Shown in pieces: positions 1 to 8,529 of a stretch of DNA of 64,000 nucleotides. The stretch is from NCBI RefSeq assembly GCF_002101965.1, contig NZ_LQQA01000033.1:124001-188000 (forward strand), in the 5' to 3' direction. The translations under genes and the position numbers were made by a program. The first letter of the stretch is position 1. Each line of letters opens with the position of its first letter. A model generated the notes under the pieces. It searched no databases. It had not been told where the DNA came from and saw only the letters and a list, made by a program, of their open reading frames with translations. Source of the stretch: Mycolicibacterium wolinskyi. Its GTDB lineage: Bacteria; Actinomycetota; Actinomycetes; Mycobacteriales; Mycobacteriaceae.

Positions 1-277
1 CATGAAGCGGTCGATCGCGCGACAGGCCGAGGCCGAACGGGAACGGCGAGCGCGCGTCATCACCGCCGACGGAGAACTGCAGGCCTCCGAGAAACTCGCC
101 GCGGCTGCCGATGTCATGGCGGCCGAGCCCGCAGCGCTGCAATTGCGGCTGCTGGAGACGGTCGTCGAGGTGGCTGCCGAGAAGAACTCCACCGTGGTGC
201 TGCCGTTCCCCGTCGAACTCCTGCGGTTCCTGGAGCGCGTGACGCCGGGACCATCCTCCACCCGAGCGGTCGGCTAG
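1..277 (+). CDS. SPFH/Band 7 (stomatin-like) protein, C-terminal end
   Basis: Only the last 91 or so codons are in the window; the start lies upstream. The segment matches the tail of bacterial stomatin/slipin proteins: a charged helix rich in Arg, Ala and Glu (RQAEAERERRARVI), then EKLAAAADVM, then the conserved stretch EKNSTVVLPFPVELLRF. Such proteins are membrane-anchored oligomeric scaffolds, usually cotranscribed with an NfeD partner, which is not visible here. The product is inferred from the tail alone. The stop is 2 bp before the next ATG, so the following small gene may be cotranscribed. Confidence 0.75.
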   Translation, partial: MKRSIARQAEAERERRARVITADGELQASEKLAAAADVMAAEPAALQLRLLETVVEVAAEKNSTVVLPFPVELLRFLERVTPGPSSTRAVG

Positions 278-279
278 CC

Positions 280-669
280 ATGGCGATCGATGCGGGCTGG
301 TTTCAGACGTACCTGTCCGCCTTCGTGGCTTGTGCCCGCGGCGACGGCGACTTGGCGGCCCTGCTGCGACATTACGGACGTCCGCTGATCATCAGCAGCG
401 ACGACGGTGTCGTCACCCTGACCACCGAGGAGGACGTGGCCGCCGTCATGCAGGGCGAACTGGACGGGCTCCGGGCGATCGGCTATGACCACACCGACGT
501 GGTGCACTTGGAGCTCACGTCGCTGAACTCGACGTCGGCGCTGATCCGGGGTACGTTCTCGCGCCGCGATCGCCATGGCCACGAACTCAATTGCCCGACA
601 GTGACATACCTGGTCACCGAGGACGGGGCAGGGCCGCGGATATCGGTGCTTGCCGCACACGGCGGATGA
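280..669 (+). CDS. Small NTF2/SnoaL-like hypothetical protein
   Basis: A 129-residue soluble protein with no signal peptide or membrane segment. The N-terminal helix (WFQTYLSAFVACARG-GDLAALLRHYG) followed by a strand-rich half (PLIISSDDGVVTLTTEEDVAAVM, TSALIRGTFSRRD, CPTVTYLVTEDG) is the pattern of the cone-shaped NTF2/SnoaL fold, common in actinobacterial hypotheticals and often lacking catalytic residues. The ATG is 2 bp after the stomatin-like gene, which suggests an operon. I cannot assign a substrate. Confidence 0.65.
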   Translation: MAIDAGWFQTYLSAFVACARGDGDLAALLRHYGRPLIISSDDGVVTLTTEEDVAAVMQGELDGLRAIGYDHTDVVHLELTSLNSTSALIRGTFSRRDRHGHELNCPTVTYLVTEDGAGPRISVLAAHGG

Positions 670-739
670 GCGTTGAACTTTTCACCGTCGAAGCCCGTGT
701 GTAAGAGCAGTGTCCGGAACACAACTCTTGGGGGCAGAC

Positions 740-1909
740 GTGTATGCGCGCATCCAGTCCACCGTCCTGACCACCCTCGCTGCCGCCGGTGCGGCAGCGC
801 TCGTCGCCGCACCGGTGGCGGCGTCGCCGGAACTGCACGGGCCACGTCTGGTCAACGCCCAGGTCCAGCTCACCGCGTCACCGCCCCTCGGCGCGATCCC
901 ACTGGCGTTCCTGCGCAACCAGGTGCTGTACTGCAGCGTGATCTGCCCGTTCGTCGTGCAGGGGGCGATCACCGTTCCGCTGGCGGCGGTGCAGACGCCG
1001 GTGATATTCCTCGACGCGCTGGCGGCGACGGGCTCACTGCCGCGGGCGGTCGGCACGGCGGCGGCGTCGGTGACCGGTGCCGCCAATGACGCCGCCGAGG
1101 GCATCATTCTCAACGACGTCAACCGTGTTGTCCCGAAGGCCTTCAACACCCTGGAGATCGCGGTCGTTCAGTTGATGCGGGTGGGTTCGGCGGTGCTCAC
1201 GCCCGCCGAATTACCCGACGCCGTCAACACTGCCCGCGAAACGGTGCTGGCGGCGCTCAATCAGCCGCTGCCGGGGCCCGGCGTGCCGGTGCCGACCGAG
1301 ACCGGAGCCGAGACGTTGCCCGAGGTGGTTGCCGTCGAGGCCATCAAAGTCACTGCCGCCGTGGCGTTTCAGGCCGGAGAGTTGCTGGTGCTCGGCGTCG
1401 TCCAGACCGTCGATGCCGGTGCGCAGGAGCTCGCCCGCTCGGGTGACCCGCTCGCCGCGGTCAGCGCCGCGGCCGCGCAGGCCACCGAGGTGGTCGACGT
1501 GGCATCGGACATCGTGTCGGACTCGGTCGACACCGCTGTGACGAACATCCGTGGCGCGCTTGACAATCCGTTCCGCACGGCGGGGCCGACGACGGAGACG
1601 TCGAGGGCCGAGGTGCAGCCGGCCTCGGCGAGTTCGGCCGATGCACCGCCGCCGGCCACGAGGGTTCATCGCGAGGCCGGCCGCGCGGCCACCCGGGCTT
1701 CCGCAACCGCCGAGCCATCAAGGGCATCCGACGACACCAAGACAGCAGATCGGCCGGTGCGCAAGCTCGTGCGTGACGTGAGCCGCACAGTCAGATCGGT
1801 CACGGGTCGGCCGGCCGATGCATCGCGGAAGACTTTGCAGCACGACAAATCGGAGGATCCCAAGGAGAATCGGCCGACCCGCGATCGCTCCGACAAGCGC
1901 GCCGGGTAG
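740..1909 (+). CDS. Ala/Val-rich exported hypothetical protein
   Basis: I favour GTG at 740 because a G-rich ribosome site (TTGGGGGCAG) lies just before it; an in-frame GTG at 710 is the alternative. The N-terminus looks like a signal peptide (Arg, then TVLTTLAAAGAAALVAAPVAAS). The middle is helical and rich in Ala, Val and Thr with no recognisable domain. The last 120 residues or so are low-complexity and strongly basic, ending in KSEDPKENRPTRDRSDKRAG. This resembles other mycobacterial surface or secreted hypotheticals. No function is proposed. Confidence 0.6.
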   Translation: MYARIQSTVLTTLAAAGAAALVAAPVAASPELHGPRLVNAQVQLTASPPLGAIPLAFLRNQVLYCSVICPFVVQGAITVPLAAVQTPVIFLDALAATGSLPRAVGTAAASVTGAANDAAEGIILNDVNRVVPKAFNTLEIAVVQLMRVGSAVLTPAELPDAVNTARETVLAALNQPLPGPGVPVPTETGAETLPEVVAVEAIKVTAAVAFQAGELLVLGVVQTVDAGAQELARSGDPLAAVSAAAAQATEVVDVASDIVSDSVDTAVTNIRGALDNPFRTAGPTTETSRAEVQPASASSADAPPPATRVHREAGRAATRASATAEPSRASDDTKTADRPVRKLVRDVSRTVRSVTGRPADASRKTLQHDKSEDPKENRPTRDRSDKRAG

Positions 1910-2019
1910 CCGAACTCGCGGCGGTCAGGTTATCCACAGATCGGTTTTCATCCACAACCAGGCGGTTGAGCCGGTCCGCACGACCGGAATCGTGGGCATC
2001 CGCAGCTACCGTCGCGGGC

Positions 2020-2823
2020 ATGGGAACCGAATTGCCCGTGCAGCGGCTGCATCGCCGGCTCGGTGCGCCCGACGATCGCGAAGATACCCCCGCGGGCGAA
2101 CCTGAAGTTCCGGACACCACGCTGTCGCGGTGGCTGCCTGATACCACGAACACCGAATCCCGGGGCTGGCTGGCCTCCGTACGCGCCGACCCCGGGCGCA
2201 CCGGCGTGTTGGCACTCGTCGGCGTCGGCGTGCTCGCGGTGCTCGTCACGGTCTTCACCCTGATCCGCGACCGGCCTCCGCCCGTCACGGCCGCGAACCT
2301 TCCACCGGTGCAGATGGTTTCGTCAGCCAGCCCGACACCGGCGACTGCCGCACCGGACGGTCCGATGGTGGTCAGCGTCGTCGGCCTCGTACACAAACCC
2401 GGGTTGGTGACGCTCGACTCCGGCGCCCGGATCGCCGATGCGCTCACCGCGGCGGGAGGTCCGGTCGACGGTGCCGACCTGATCGGGTTGAACATGGCGC
2501 GCCGGGTTGCCGACGGCGAACAGATCGTCGTGGGCATCGCCGCACCGCCCGGGGAGCCGACGACGATGGGCAGTTCGATCGCGGGGGAGAAGGCGACCCC
2601 GGCAGCCGCGGCCCCGGCGGATGATCCGGCGGGGCCGGTCGATCTCAACACTGCGACGGTCGAGCAACTCGACGCGCTGCCCGGAATCGGACCGGTGACC
2701 GCCGAGGCCATCGTGGCCTGGCGCGCCGCCAACGGCCGGTTCGCCAGCATCGACCAACTCGGCGATGTCGACGGCATCGGCCCGGCCCGGCTCGAGAAGC
2801 TGCGCGCGCTGGTCCGCGTGTGA
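2020..2823 (+). CDS. comEA: ComEA-family helix-hairpin-helix DNA-binding protein
   Basis: About 267 residues from ATG 2020; an upstream GTG at 1966 is less likely because the added residues do not look conserved. Order: a cytoplasmic N-terminus, one membrane segment (TGVLALVGVGVLAVLVTVFTLI), an SLBB-type domain (VVSVVGLVHKPGLVTLDSGAR), a linker, and two C-terminal helix-hairpin-helix motifs (VDLNTATVEQLDALPGIGPV and DVDGIGPARLEKL). In competent bacteria ComEA binds incoming double-stranded DNA at the membrane. It overlaps comEC by 4 bp (GTGA), so the two are translationally coupled. Natural competence is not established in mycobacteria. Confidence 0.9.
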   Translation: MGTELPVQRLHRRLGAPDDREDTPAGEPEVPDTTLSRWLPDTTNTESRGWLASVRADPGRTGVLALVGVGVLAVLVTVFTLIRDRPPPVTAANLPPVQMVSSASPTPATAAPDGPMVVSVVGLVHKPGLVTLDSGARIADALTAAGGPVDGADLIGLNMARRVADGEQIVVGIAAPPGEPTTMGSSIAGEKATPAAAAPADDPAGPVDLNTATVEQLDALPGIGPVTAEAIVAWRAANGRFASIDQLGDVDGIGPARLEKLRALVRV

Positions 2824-4355
2824 CATCGCCGCCGCCGACTGCGACTGACGGCGAGGGTCTGGATCTGCGTCTGGTTCCCGCGGCGCTGACCGCGTGGCTC
2901 GTGACAGCGGCCGGAATCCTCTGGTACGTCCCAGGATCCGTCATCGCGCTCGTGGCAGCGACGCTTCTCACCGCTGCCGCGGCGAGAGTCGGTGGCGCAG
3001 TGCGCGCCGGCACCGCCGCGGTCTTGGCGGTGGCGATTGTCGGCGTGGGTTTCGCCGCGGCGATCGGGATGCGGGTGTATCAGGTCCGCCACCATCCGAT
3101 CGTCGACCGGTACGGGACAACCGCCGAAGTGACGGTCATGCCGAGCGAGACGCCACGGGTCGTCAAAGGCGGTCGCCTGATGTTCCGCGGTGAGCTCTCT
3201 TCCCTCGGACCGCACGAGTTGTCGGGGCGTGTCCTCGTATTCGCACCGGTCGCCGGTTACTCCGATGTCGCACCCGGGAGGTTTGCGCGGTTTCGTGCGG
3301 CGATCGCACGGCCCGGCCGCCTCGACCTCACGGTGGCCGTGGTCTCGGCGACCGGTCAGCCGTCGGTCGGTGGTGCCTCGGCGGTGCAACGCGGTGCGCA
3401 GCGCGTCCGCTCGGACTTCGCCGACGCGGCTCGCACCGCACTGCCTGCCGACCAGGCCGCGATGCTGCCCGCTCTCGTGCTGGGCGACACCGCGACCGTC
3501 AGTGCGCAGACCACCGCGCAGTTCCGGGCGGCTGGGCTGACGCATCTGACAGCGGTCTCAGGCGCCAACGTCACGATCGTGTGCGGTGCGCTGCTGCTGA
3601 CGGCGTCTCTGGTGGGTCCACGGTCTGCCGTGGTCTTGGCCGCCCTCGGCCTTGTCGGCTTCGTCGTCGTCGTGCAACCGTCGGCCAGTGTGCTGCGCGC
3701 CGCGGTGATGGGCGCGGTCACGCTGCTGGCGGTCCTGACTCACCGGCGGCGTCGGGCCATACCGGCGTTGGCGGCCAGCGTCCTGGTGCTGATGATCGGG
3801 GCACCCGAGCTCGCGGTCGATGCCGGATTCGCGTTGTCGGTGTGTGCGACGGCGGGCATCGTCGTCATCGCACCTGTGTGGTCGCAGCGGCTGGAGGCGC
3901 GTGGCTGGCCGCGTCCGCTGGCGGCGGCCGTCTGTGTCGCGGTGGTTGCCCAACTGGTGACCGCCCCGCTCGTGGCGGGTATATCGGGAACGTTCAGCGT
4001 GGTCGCGGTGGCAGCGAATCTGGCAGTCGCCGCAGTCATTCCGCCCATCACCGTGCTGGGGACTGCGGCGGCGGCCATGGCGGCGGTGTGGCCGGCAGGC
4101 GCACAACTGCTGATCCGCTTCACCGGACCCGAGTTGTGGTGGCTGCTTTCGGTGGCGCGGTGGGCGTCTTCGGTGCCGGGCTCGACGGTGCCGACGCCGT
4201 CGGGGTTCGCTGGCGTGGTGTCGGTGGCCGCGGTCGGTATCGCGCTGTCCGTGCTCTGGCAGCTGGGCTGGGCACGACGGTGGATGGGCCGGAGCCTGGC
4301 CGTGCTGGCGTTCGGTCTGCTGGCGTGGACGCTCGCCGGCGCACTCCAAACCTGA
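2820..4355 (+). CDS. comEC: ComEC/Rec2-family membrane protein lacking the metallo-beta-lactamase domain
   Basis: A 511-residue polytopic protein. N-terminal membrane helices are followed by a soluble DUF4131-like part (about residues 85-190), then the Competence domain with the typical GLTHLTAVSGANVTIVCGAL motif and multiple helices to the C-terminus. Classical ComEC adds a C-terminal MBL nuclease-like domain of about 250 residues; the protein stops before it, as I recall for the mycobacterial homologue Rv2414c. ComEC forms the channel for single-stranded DNA uptake. Start GTG 2820 overlaps the comEA stop. Confidence 0.9.
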   Translation: MTSPPPTATDGEGLDLRLVPAALTAWLVTAAGILWYVPGSVIALVAATLLTAAAARVGGAVRAGTAAVLAVAIVGVGFAAAIGMRVYQVRHHPIVDRYGTTAEVTVMPSETPRVVKGGRLMFRGELSSLGPHELSGRVLVFAPVAGYSDVAPGRFARFRAAIARPGRLDLTVAVVSATGQPSVGGASAVQRGAQRVRSDFADAARTALPADQAAMLPALVLGDTATVSAQTTAQFRAAGLTHLTAVSGANVTIVCGALLLTASLVGPRSAVVLAALGLVGFVVVVQPSASVLRAAVMGAVTLLAVLTHRRRRAIPALAASVLVLMIGAPELAVDAGFALSVCATAGIVVIAPVWSQRLEARGWPRPLAAAVCVAVVAQLVTAPLVAGISGTFSVVAVAANLAVAAVIPPITVLGTAAAAMAAVWPAGAQLLIRFTGPELWWLLSVARWASSVPGSTVPTPSGFAGVVSVAAVGIALSVLWQLGWARRWMGRSLAVLAFGLLAWTLAGALQT

Positions 4356-4393
4356 TTGTCAGCGGTGTCGGGCGGGCGTGAAACGATCATGGC

Positions 4394-5356
4394 GTGAGCC
4401 AACAGGCCGATGGGCTGCACCTGGTACTGGGTGATGAGGAACTGCTGGTCGAGCGTGCGGTGGCAGAGGTGCTGCGTGACACCCGTAAACAGGCGGGATC
4501 CGATGACGTGCCGGTGGACCGCCTGCGCGCCGGCGATGTCAGCACCAGCGAACTTGCCGAGCTGCTCAGTCCGTCGTTGTTCGCCGAACAACGGCTGGTG
4601 GTCCTGGAGTCCGCGGCGGAGGCGGGCAAGGATGCGGTTTCGCTGATCGCCTCGGCGGCCGCCGATCTCCCACCGGGGACGGTGCTGGTTGTGATCCACT
4701 CCGGCGGCGGACGAGCGAAGGCTCTGGCGGACCAGCTGAAAAAGCTTGGCGCGCAGGTGCATCCGTGTGCGCGCATCGTGAAGCCGGCTGAGCGCGCGGA
4801 TTTCGTGCGGGGCGAGTTCCGCAGGCTGCGCACCAAGGTGTCCGATGACACCGTCTCCGCGGTGCTGGACGCGGTCGGTTCCAACATCCGGGAGTTGGCC
4901 GCGGTGTGTTCACAGCTCGTGGCCGACACCGACGGGCAGGTCGACGCGGCCGCGGTGCGCCGCTATCACAGCGGCAAGGCGGAGGTGAAGGGCTTCGACA
5001 TCGCCGACAAGGCGGTGCTCGGCGATGTGTCCGGGGCGGCCGAGTCGTTGCGGTGGGCGATGCTCGCCGGCGAGCCGCACGTGGTGTTGGCCGACGCGCT
5101 CGCGGAGGCCGTACACACGATCGCGCGCGTTGGGCCGCTGTCCGGTGACCCGTACCGGCTGGCCGGGGAGCTGGGGATGCCGCCGTGGCGCGTGCAGAAG
5201 GCGCAGAAGCAGGCCCGCCGGTGGTCGCGGGATTCGGTGGCCGAAGCGATGCGCGTGGTTGCCGCGCTCAATGCAGACGTAAAGGGCGCAGCGGCAGATG
5301 CCGACTACGCCCTTGAGGCAGCGGTACGCCGGGTGGCGGAACTCGCCTCCCGGTGA
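4394..5356 (+). CDS. holA: DNA polymerase III delta subunit
   Basis: A 320-residue HolA of usual length. The start of the AAA+-like fold reads LHLVLGDEELLVERAVAEVL, followed by SLFAEQRLVVLESA and the C-terminal helical part SDDTVSAVLDAVGSNIRELAAVCSQLV and FDIADKAVLGD. Delta opens the beta sliding clamp inside the clamp-loader complex. GTG 4394 is the start. It lies 38 bp after comEC, the order (comEA-comEC-holA) conserved in mycobacteria, and faces rpsT on the other strand across a pair of hairpins. Confidence 0.95.
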   Translation: MSQQADGLHLVLGDEELLVERAVAEVLRDTRKQAGSDDVPVDRLRAGDVSTSELAELLSPSLFAEQRLVVLESAAEAGKDAVSLIASAAADLPPGTVLVVIHSGGGRAKALADQLKKLGAQVHPCARIVKPAERADFVRGEFRRLRTKVSDDTVSAVLDAVGSNIRELAAVCSQLVADTDGQVDAAAVRRYHSGKAEVKGFDIADKAVLGDVSGAAESLRWAMLAGEPHVVLADALAEAVHTIARVGPLSGDPYRLAGELGMPPWRVQKAQKQARRWSRDSVAEAMRVVAALNADVKGAAADADYALEAAVRRVAELASR

Positions 5357-5386
5357 ACCGGGGAAGGAGCCACCCGGTGAACCGGG
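5349..5386. terminator. Tandem hairpins between convergent holA and rpsT
   Basis: Two copies of the palindrome CCCGGTGAACCGGG at 5349-5362 and 5373-5386, each a 5-bp GC stem with a TGAA loop. The first overlaps the holA stop codon. No T-tract follows on either strand. The position between two converging genes suggests bidirectional termination; this is inferred, not shown. Confidence 0.55.
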
Positions 5387-5407
5387 CCTGGAAGTGAGAA
5401 GTGAAGA

Positions 5408-5668
5408 TCAGAGCTTGTTGAGCGCGAGCGCCAGCGCCGACTTCTTGTTGGCGGCCTGGTTGGCGTGGATGACGCCCTTGCTGGCGGCCTTGTCGAGCTT
5501 GCGGCTGGTCGACACCAGCAACTCGGCAGCCTTCTCCTTGTCGCCGGCCTCGACGGCCTCGCGGAATCCGCGCACGGACGTACGCAGCGACGACTTCACC
5601 GACTGGTTGCGCAGCCGACGACGCTCGTTGGTGCGGATGCGCTTTTCCTGCGACTTGATGTTGGCCAC
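5408..5668 (-). CDS. rpsT: 30S ribosomal protein S20
   Basis: An 86-residue basic helical protein with the family's N-terminus MANIKSQEKRIRTNERRRLRNQSVKSSLRT and C-terminus HANQAANKKSALALALNKL. S20 is a primary binder of 16S rRNA helices in small-subunit assembly. GTG at 5668 is preceded on the minus strand by a clear AGAAGGAAC ribosome site. It stands alone, convergent with holA and divergent from the ATP-grasp operon. Confidence 0.97.
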   Translation of the reverse strand: MANIKSQEKRIRTNERRRLRNQSVKSSLRTSVRGFREAVEAGDKEKAAELLVSTSRKLDKAASKGVIHANQAANKKSALALALNKL

Positions 5669-5892
5669 GAAGAAGTTCCTTCTAATTCTCTAGCTGGGGT
5701 TACCGAAGTCTGTGTGTGCCCACCGTTCCGCGGGCAGCGACTGTTCAGGGTACCAGTGCCACGCCGGAACTCCCAAAGCGCCGACCGCTGAACCCCGGGC
5801 TTTCCACCCCGTTCTACCACCCCAACCCACCCGTTGGCCTGGCGAAACGGGCTGTGTCGTTGAACCGGCGAAAAGCCCGCAGGTGGGGCAGC

Positions 5893-7542
5893 ATGTTGGG
5901 GATGAGCCTTCGAACCGTCGCTTCCGAGAGGCCGGCTGATTCCGCCCGGTCGCGCAGCACCCCGCCGCCGCGCGTCAAACATCGGGGCGTCTTCGACGGC
6001 TACAACCGCTTGGGGCGGTACTCCGAGGCGTTCGACGAGATGTTCGATGCGGCCGGCAACGTGCGCGGACCGTACAAGGGCATCTTCGCCGAGCTTGCTC
6101 CGTCGGACGCCTCGGAGTTGCAGGCCCGCTCGGAGGCGTTGGGCCGGGCGTTCATCGACCAGGGCATCACGTTCTCGCTGTCGGGTCAGGAGCGGCCGTT
6201 CCCGCTGGATCTCGTGCCGCGGGTGATCTCGGCGGCCGAGTGGTCGCGGCTGGAGCGCGGCATCACCCAGCGCGTCAAGGCGCTGGAGATGTACCTCGAC
6301 GACATCTACGGTGAGCAGGAGATCCTGCGTGACGGGGTCATCCCGCGCCGCCTGGTCACCTCCTGTGAGCACTTCCATCGTGAGGCCGCGGGCATCGTTC
6401 CGCCCAACGGCGTGCGGATCCACGTCGCAGGCATCGACCTGATCCGTGACGCCAAGGGTGACTTCCGGGTGCTCGAGGACAATCTGCGTTCACCGTCGGG
6501 CGTGTCCTATGTGATGGAGAACCGGCGGACTATGGCGCGGGTCTTCCCGAACCTGTTCGCGACCCATCGCGTGCGAGCGGTCGGCGACTACTCGTCACAC
6601 CTGCTGCGGGCCCTCCGTAACGCGGCGCCCACCAACGTCGCCGATCCCACCGTCGTGGTGCTGACACCGGGCGTCTACAACTCGGCGTATTTCGAGCACT
6701 CGCTGCTGGCCCGTCAGATGGGTGTCGAGCTGGTCGAGGGCCGCGACCTGTTCTGCCGTGACAACGCGGTCTACATGCGCACGACCGAAGGCGAGCGCCA
6801 GGTCGACGTGATCTACCGGCGCATCGACGACGCGTTCCTGGACCCGATGCAGTTCCGGCCGGACTCGGTGCTCGGCGTCGCGGGCCTGCTCAACGCGGCC
6901 CGGGCCGGCAATGTGGTGATCTCCAGCGCGGTGGGCAACGGTGTCGGCGACGACAAGCTCGTCTACACCTATGTGCCGACCATCATCGAGTACTACCTCG
7001 GTGAGAAGCCGGTGTTGGCCAATGTCGACACGTACCGGTGCTGGCTGGACGACGAACGCGAGGAAGTGCTCGACCGGATCGACGAGCTGGTCATCAAACC
7101 CGTCGAAGGTTCGGGCGGCTACGGCATCGTGTTCGGGCCGGATGCGTCGGCCAAAGAGCTGACGGCGATCGCCAAGAAAATCCGCAGCGATCCGCGCCGA
7201 TGGATCGCCCAGCCGGTCATGCAGCTCTCGACCGTCCCGACCCAGATCGACAGCAAGCTGGCCCCACGTCACGTCGACCTGCGGCCGTTCGCGGTCAACG
7301 ACGGCAACGACGTCTGGGTGCTGCCCGGCGGCCTCACCCGCGTCGCGCTGCCGGAGGGTTCGCTCGTGGTCAACTCCAGTCAGGGCGGCGGATCCAAGGA
7401 CACGTGGGTGCTGGCGTCGCGGACATCGGTGGCCGACCGCGAGTTGGCCGCAGCGGAGGTGGTCCGGGCGTTGCCCAAGTCGGCCAAAGGGCCCAAAGCC
7501 GACGGCATACCCGACGGCTCGTCGTCCCAACAGCAGCAGTAG
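5893..7542 (+). CDS. Circularly permuted ATP-grasp protein (Rv2411c-like)
   Basis: About 549 residues from ATG 5893, with GGTGGGG 5' of it and the length of M. tuberculosis Rv2411c; the open frame extends to 5716 but that part looks non-coding. Features of the circularly permuted ATP-grasp family (COG2308): YNRLGRYSEAFDEMF, GIHVAGIDLIRDAKGDFRVLEDNLR-like core, ELVIKPVEGSGGYGIVFGP nucleotide loop and HVDLRPFAVNDG. Family members are predicted amide or peptide ligases with unknown substrate. It is the first gene of an operon with the alpha-E and transglutaminase proteins; spacing to the next gene is 9 bp. Confidence 0.9.
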   Translation: MLGMSLRTVASERPADSARSRSTPPPRVKHRGVFDGYNRLGRYSEAFDEMFDAAGNVRGPYKGIFAELAPSDASELQARSEALGRAFIDQGITFSLSGQERPFPLDLVPRVISAAEWSRLERGITQRVKALEMYLDDIYGEQEILRDGVIPRRLVTSCEHFHREAAGIVPPNGVRIHVAGIDLIRDAKGDFRVLEDNLRSPSGVSYVMENRRTMARVFPNLFATHRVRAVGDYSSHLLRALRNAAPTNVADPTVVVLTPGVYNSAYFEHSLLARQMGVELVEGRDLFCRDNAVYMRTTEGERQVDVIYRRIDDAFLDPMQFRPDSVLGVAGLLNAARAGNVVISSAVGNGVGDDKLVYTYVPTIIEYYLGEKPVLANVDTYRCWLDDEREEVLDRIDELVIKPVEGSGGYGIVFGPDASAKELTAIAKKIRSDPRRWIAQPVMQLSTVPTQIDSKLAPRHVDLRPFAVNDGNDVWVLPGGLTRVALPEGSLVVNSSQGGGSKDTWVLASRTSVADRELAAAEVVRALPKSAKGPKADGIPDGSSSQQQQ

Positions 7543-7551
7543 GGGGCACAG

Positions 7552-8529
7552 ATGCTGGCACGCAACGCCGAATCGCTGTACTGGATCGGACGCTACGTGG
7601 AGCGCGCGGATGACACCGCACGCATTCTCGACGTCACGATCCACCAGCTGCTGGAGGATTCGAGTGTCGATCCCGACCAGGCGTCACGGACGCTGCTGCG
7701 GGTGCTCGGCATCGATCCGCCCAAGGATCGTCTCGATGTCTGGTCGCTCACCGACATCGTCGCGTTCAGCCGCGACACCTACGGCGGGGCATCGATCGTC
7801 GACGCCATCTCGGCGGCCCGGGAGAACGCCCGAGGCGCCCGCGAGGTCACCTCGACCGAGATCTGGGAGTGCCTCAACACGACATACAACGCGCTCGCCG
7901 AACGGGAACGGGCCGCCAAACGCCTTGGGCCGCATGAATTTTTGTCCTATGTCGAGGGCCGGGCAGCGATGTTCGCCGGACTGGCGGATTCGACGTTGAG
8001 CCGCGACGACGGCTACCGATTCATGCTGCTGGGCCGGGCGATCGAACGCGTCGACATGACGGTGCGGCTGCTGTTGTCCCGGGTCGGGGACAGCGGCTCG
8101 TCGCCGGCCTGGGTGACGCTGCTGCGCTCGGCAGGTGCGCACGACACCTACCTGCGCACGTACCGCGGCGTGCTCGACGCCGGACGGGTCGTCGAGTTCA
8201 TGATGCTGGACCGGCTGTTCCCGCGGTCGATCTTCTTCTCGCTGCGGCTGGCCGAGATCAGTCTCGACGAACTGCTCAACCGGCCCCACAACCGGCTCGG
8301 TGCGACCGCCGAAGCGCAGCGGCTGCTGGGCCGGGCCCGCAGTGAGTTGGAGTTCATGCAACCGGGGGTGCTGCTGGAGTCCCTCGAAACCCGGTTGGCC
8401 GGTCTGCAGAAGACCTGCCGCGAGGTCGGAGATGCGTTGGCGCTGCAGTATTTCCATTCGGCGCCGTGGGTGGCCTGGACCGATGCCGGGCACGGTGAGG
8501 CGCTGGTGATCGAAGAAGGGGAGCTCTAG
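7552..8529 (+). CDS. Alpha-E domain (DUF403) protein (Rv2410c-like)
   Basis: A 325-residue, mostly alpha-helical protein. It begins MLARNAESLYWIGRYVERADDTARIL, the diagnostic start of alpha-E (COG2307) proteins, and continues with SRDDGYRFMLLGRAIERVDMTVRLLLSR and LDRLFPRSIFFSLR. The family nearly always sits beside a circularly permuted ATP-grasp protein and a transglutaminase, as here, and is thought to act with them in making or attaching a small peptide. The biochemical role is unknown. Its stop abuts the next gene's start. Confidence 0.9.
   Translation: MLARNAESLYWIGRYVERADDTARILDVTIHQLLEDSSVDPDQASRTLLRVLGIDPPKDRLDVWSLTDIVAFSRDTYGGASIVDAISAARENARGAREVTSTEIWECLNTTYNALAERERAAKRLGPHEFLSYVEGRAAMFAGLADSTLSRDDGYRFMLLGRAIERVDMTVRLLLSRVGDSGSSPAWVTLLRSAGAHDTYLRTYRGVLDAGRVVEFMMLDRLFPRSIFFSLRLAEISLDELLNRPHNRLGATAEAQRLLGRARSELEFMQPGVLLESLETRLAGLQKTCREVGDALALQYFHSAPWVAWTDAGHGEALVIEEGEL

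Noticed and set aside
1800..3545. 581-codon minus-strand ORF opposite comEA and comEC
   Set aside because: No recognisable domain; both plus-strand genes are conserved and coupled.
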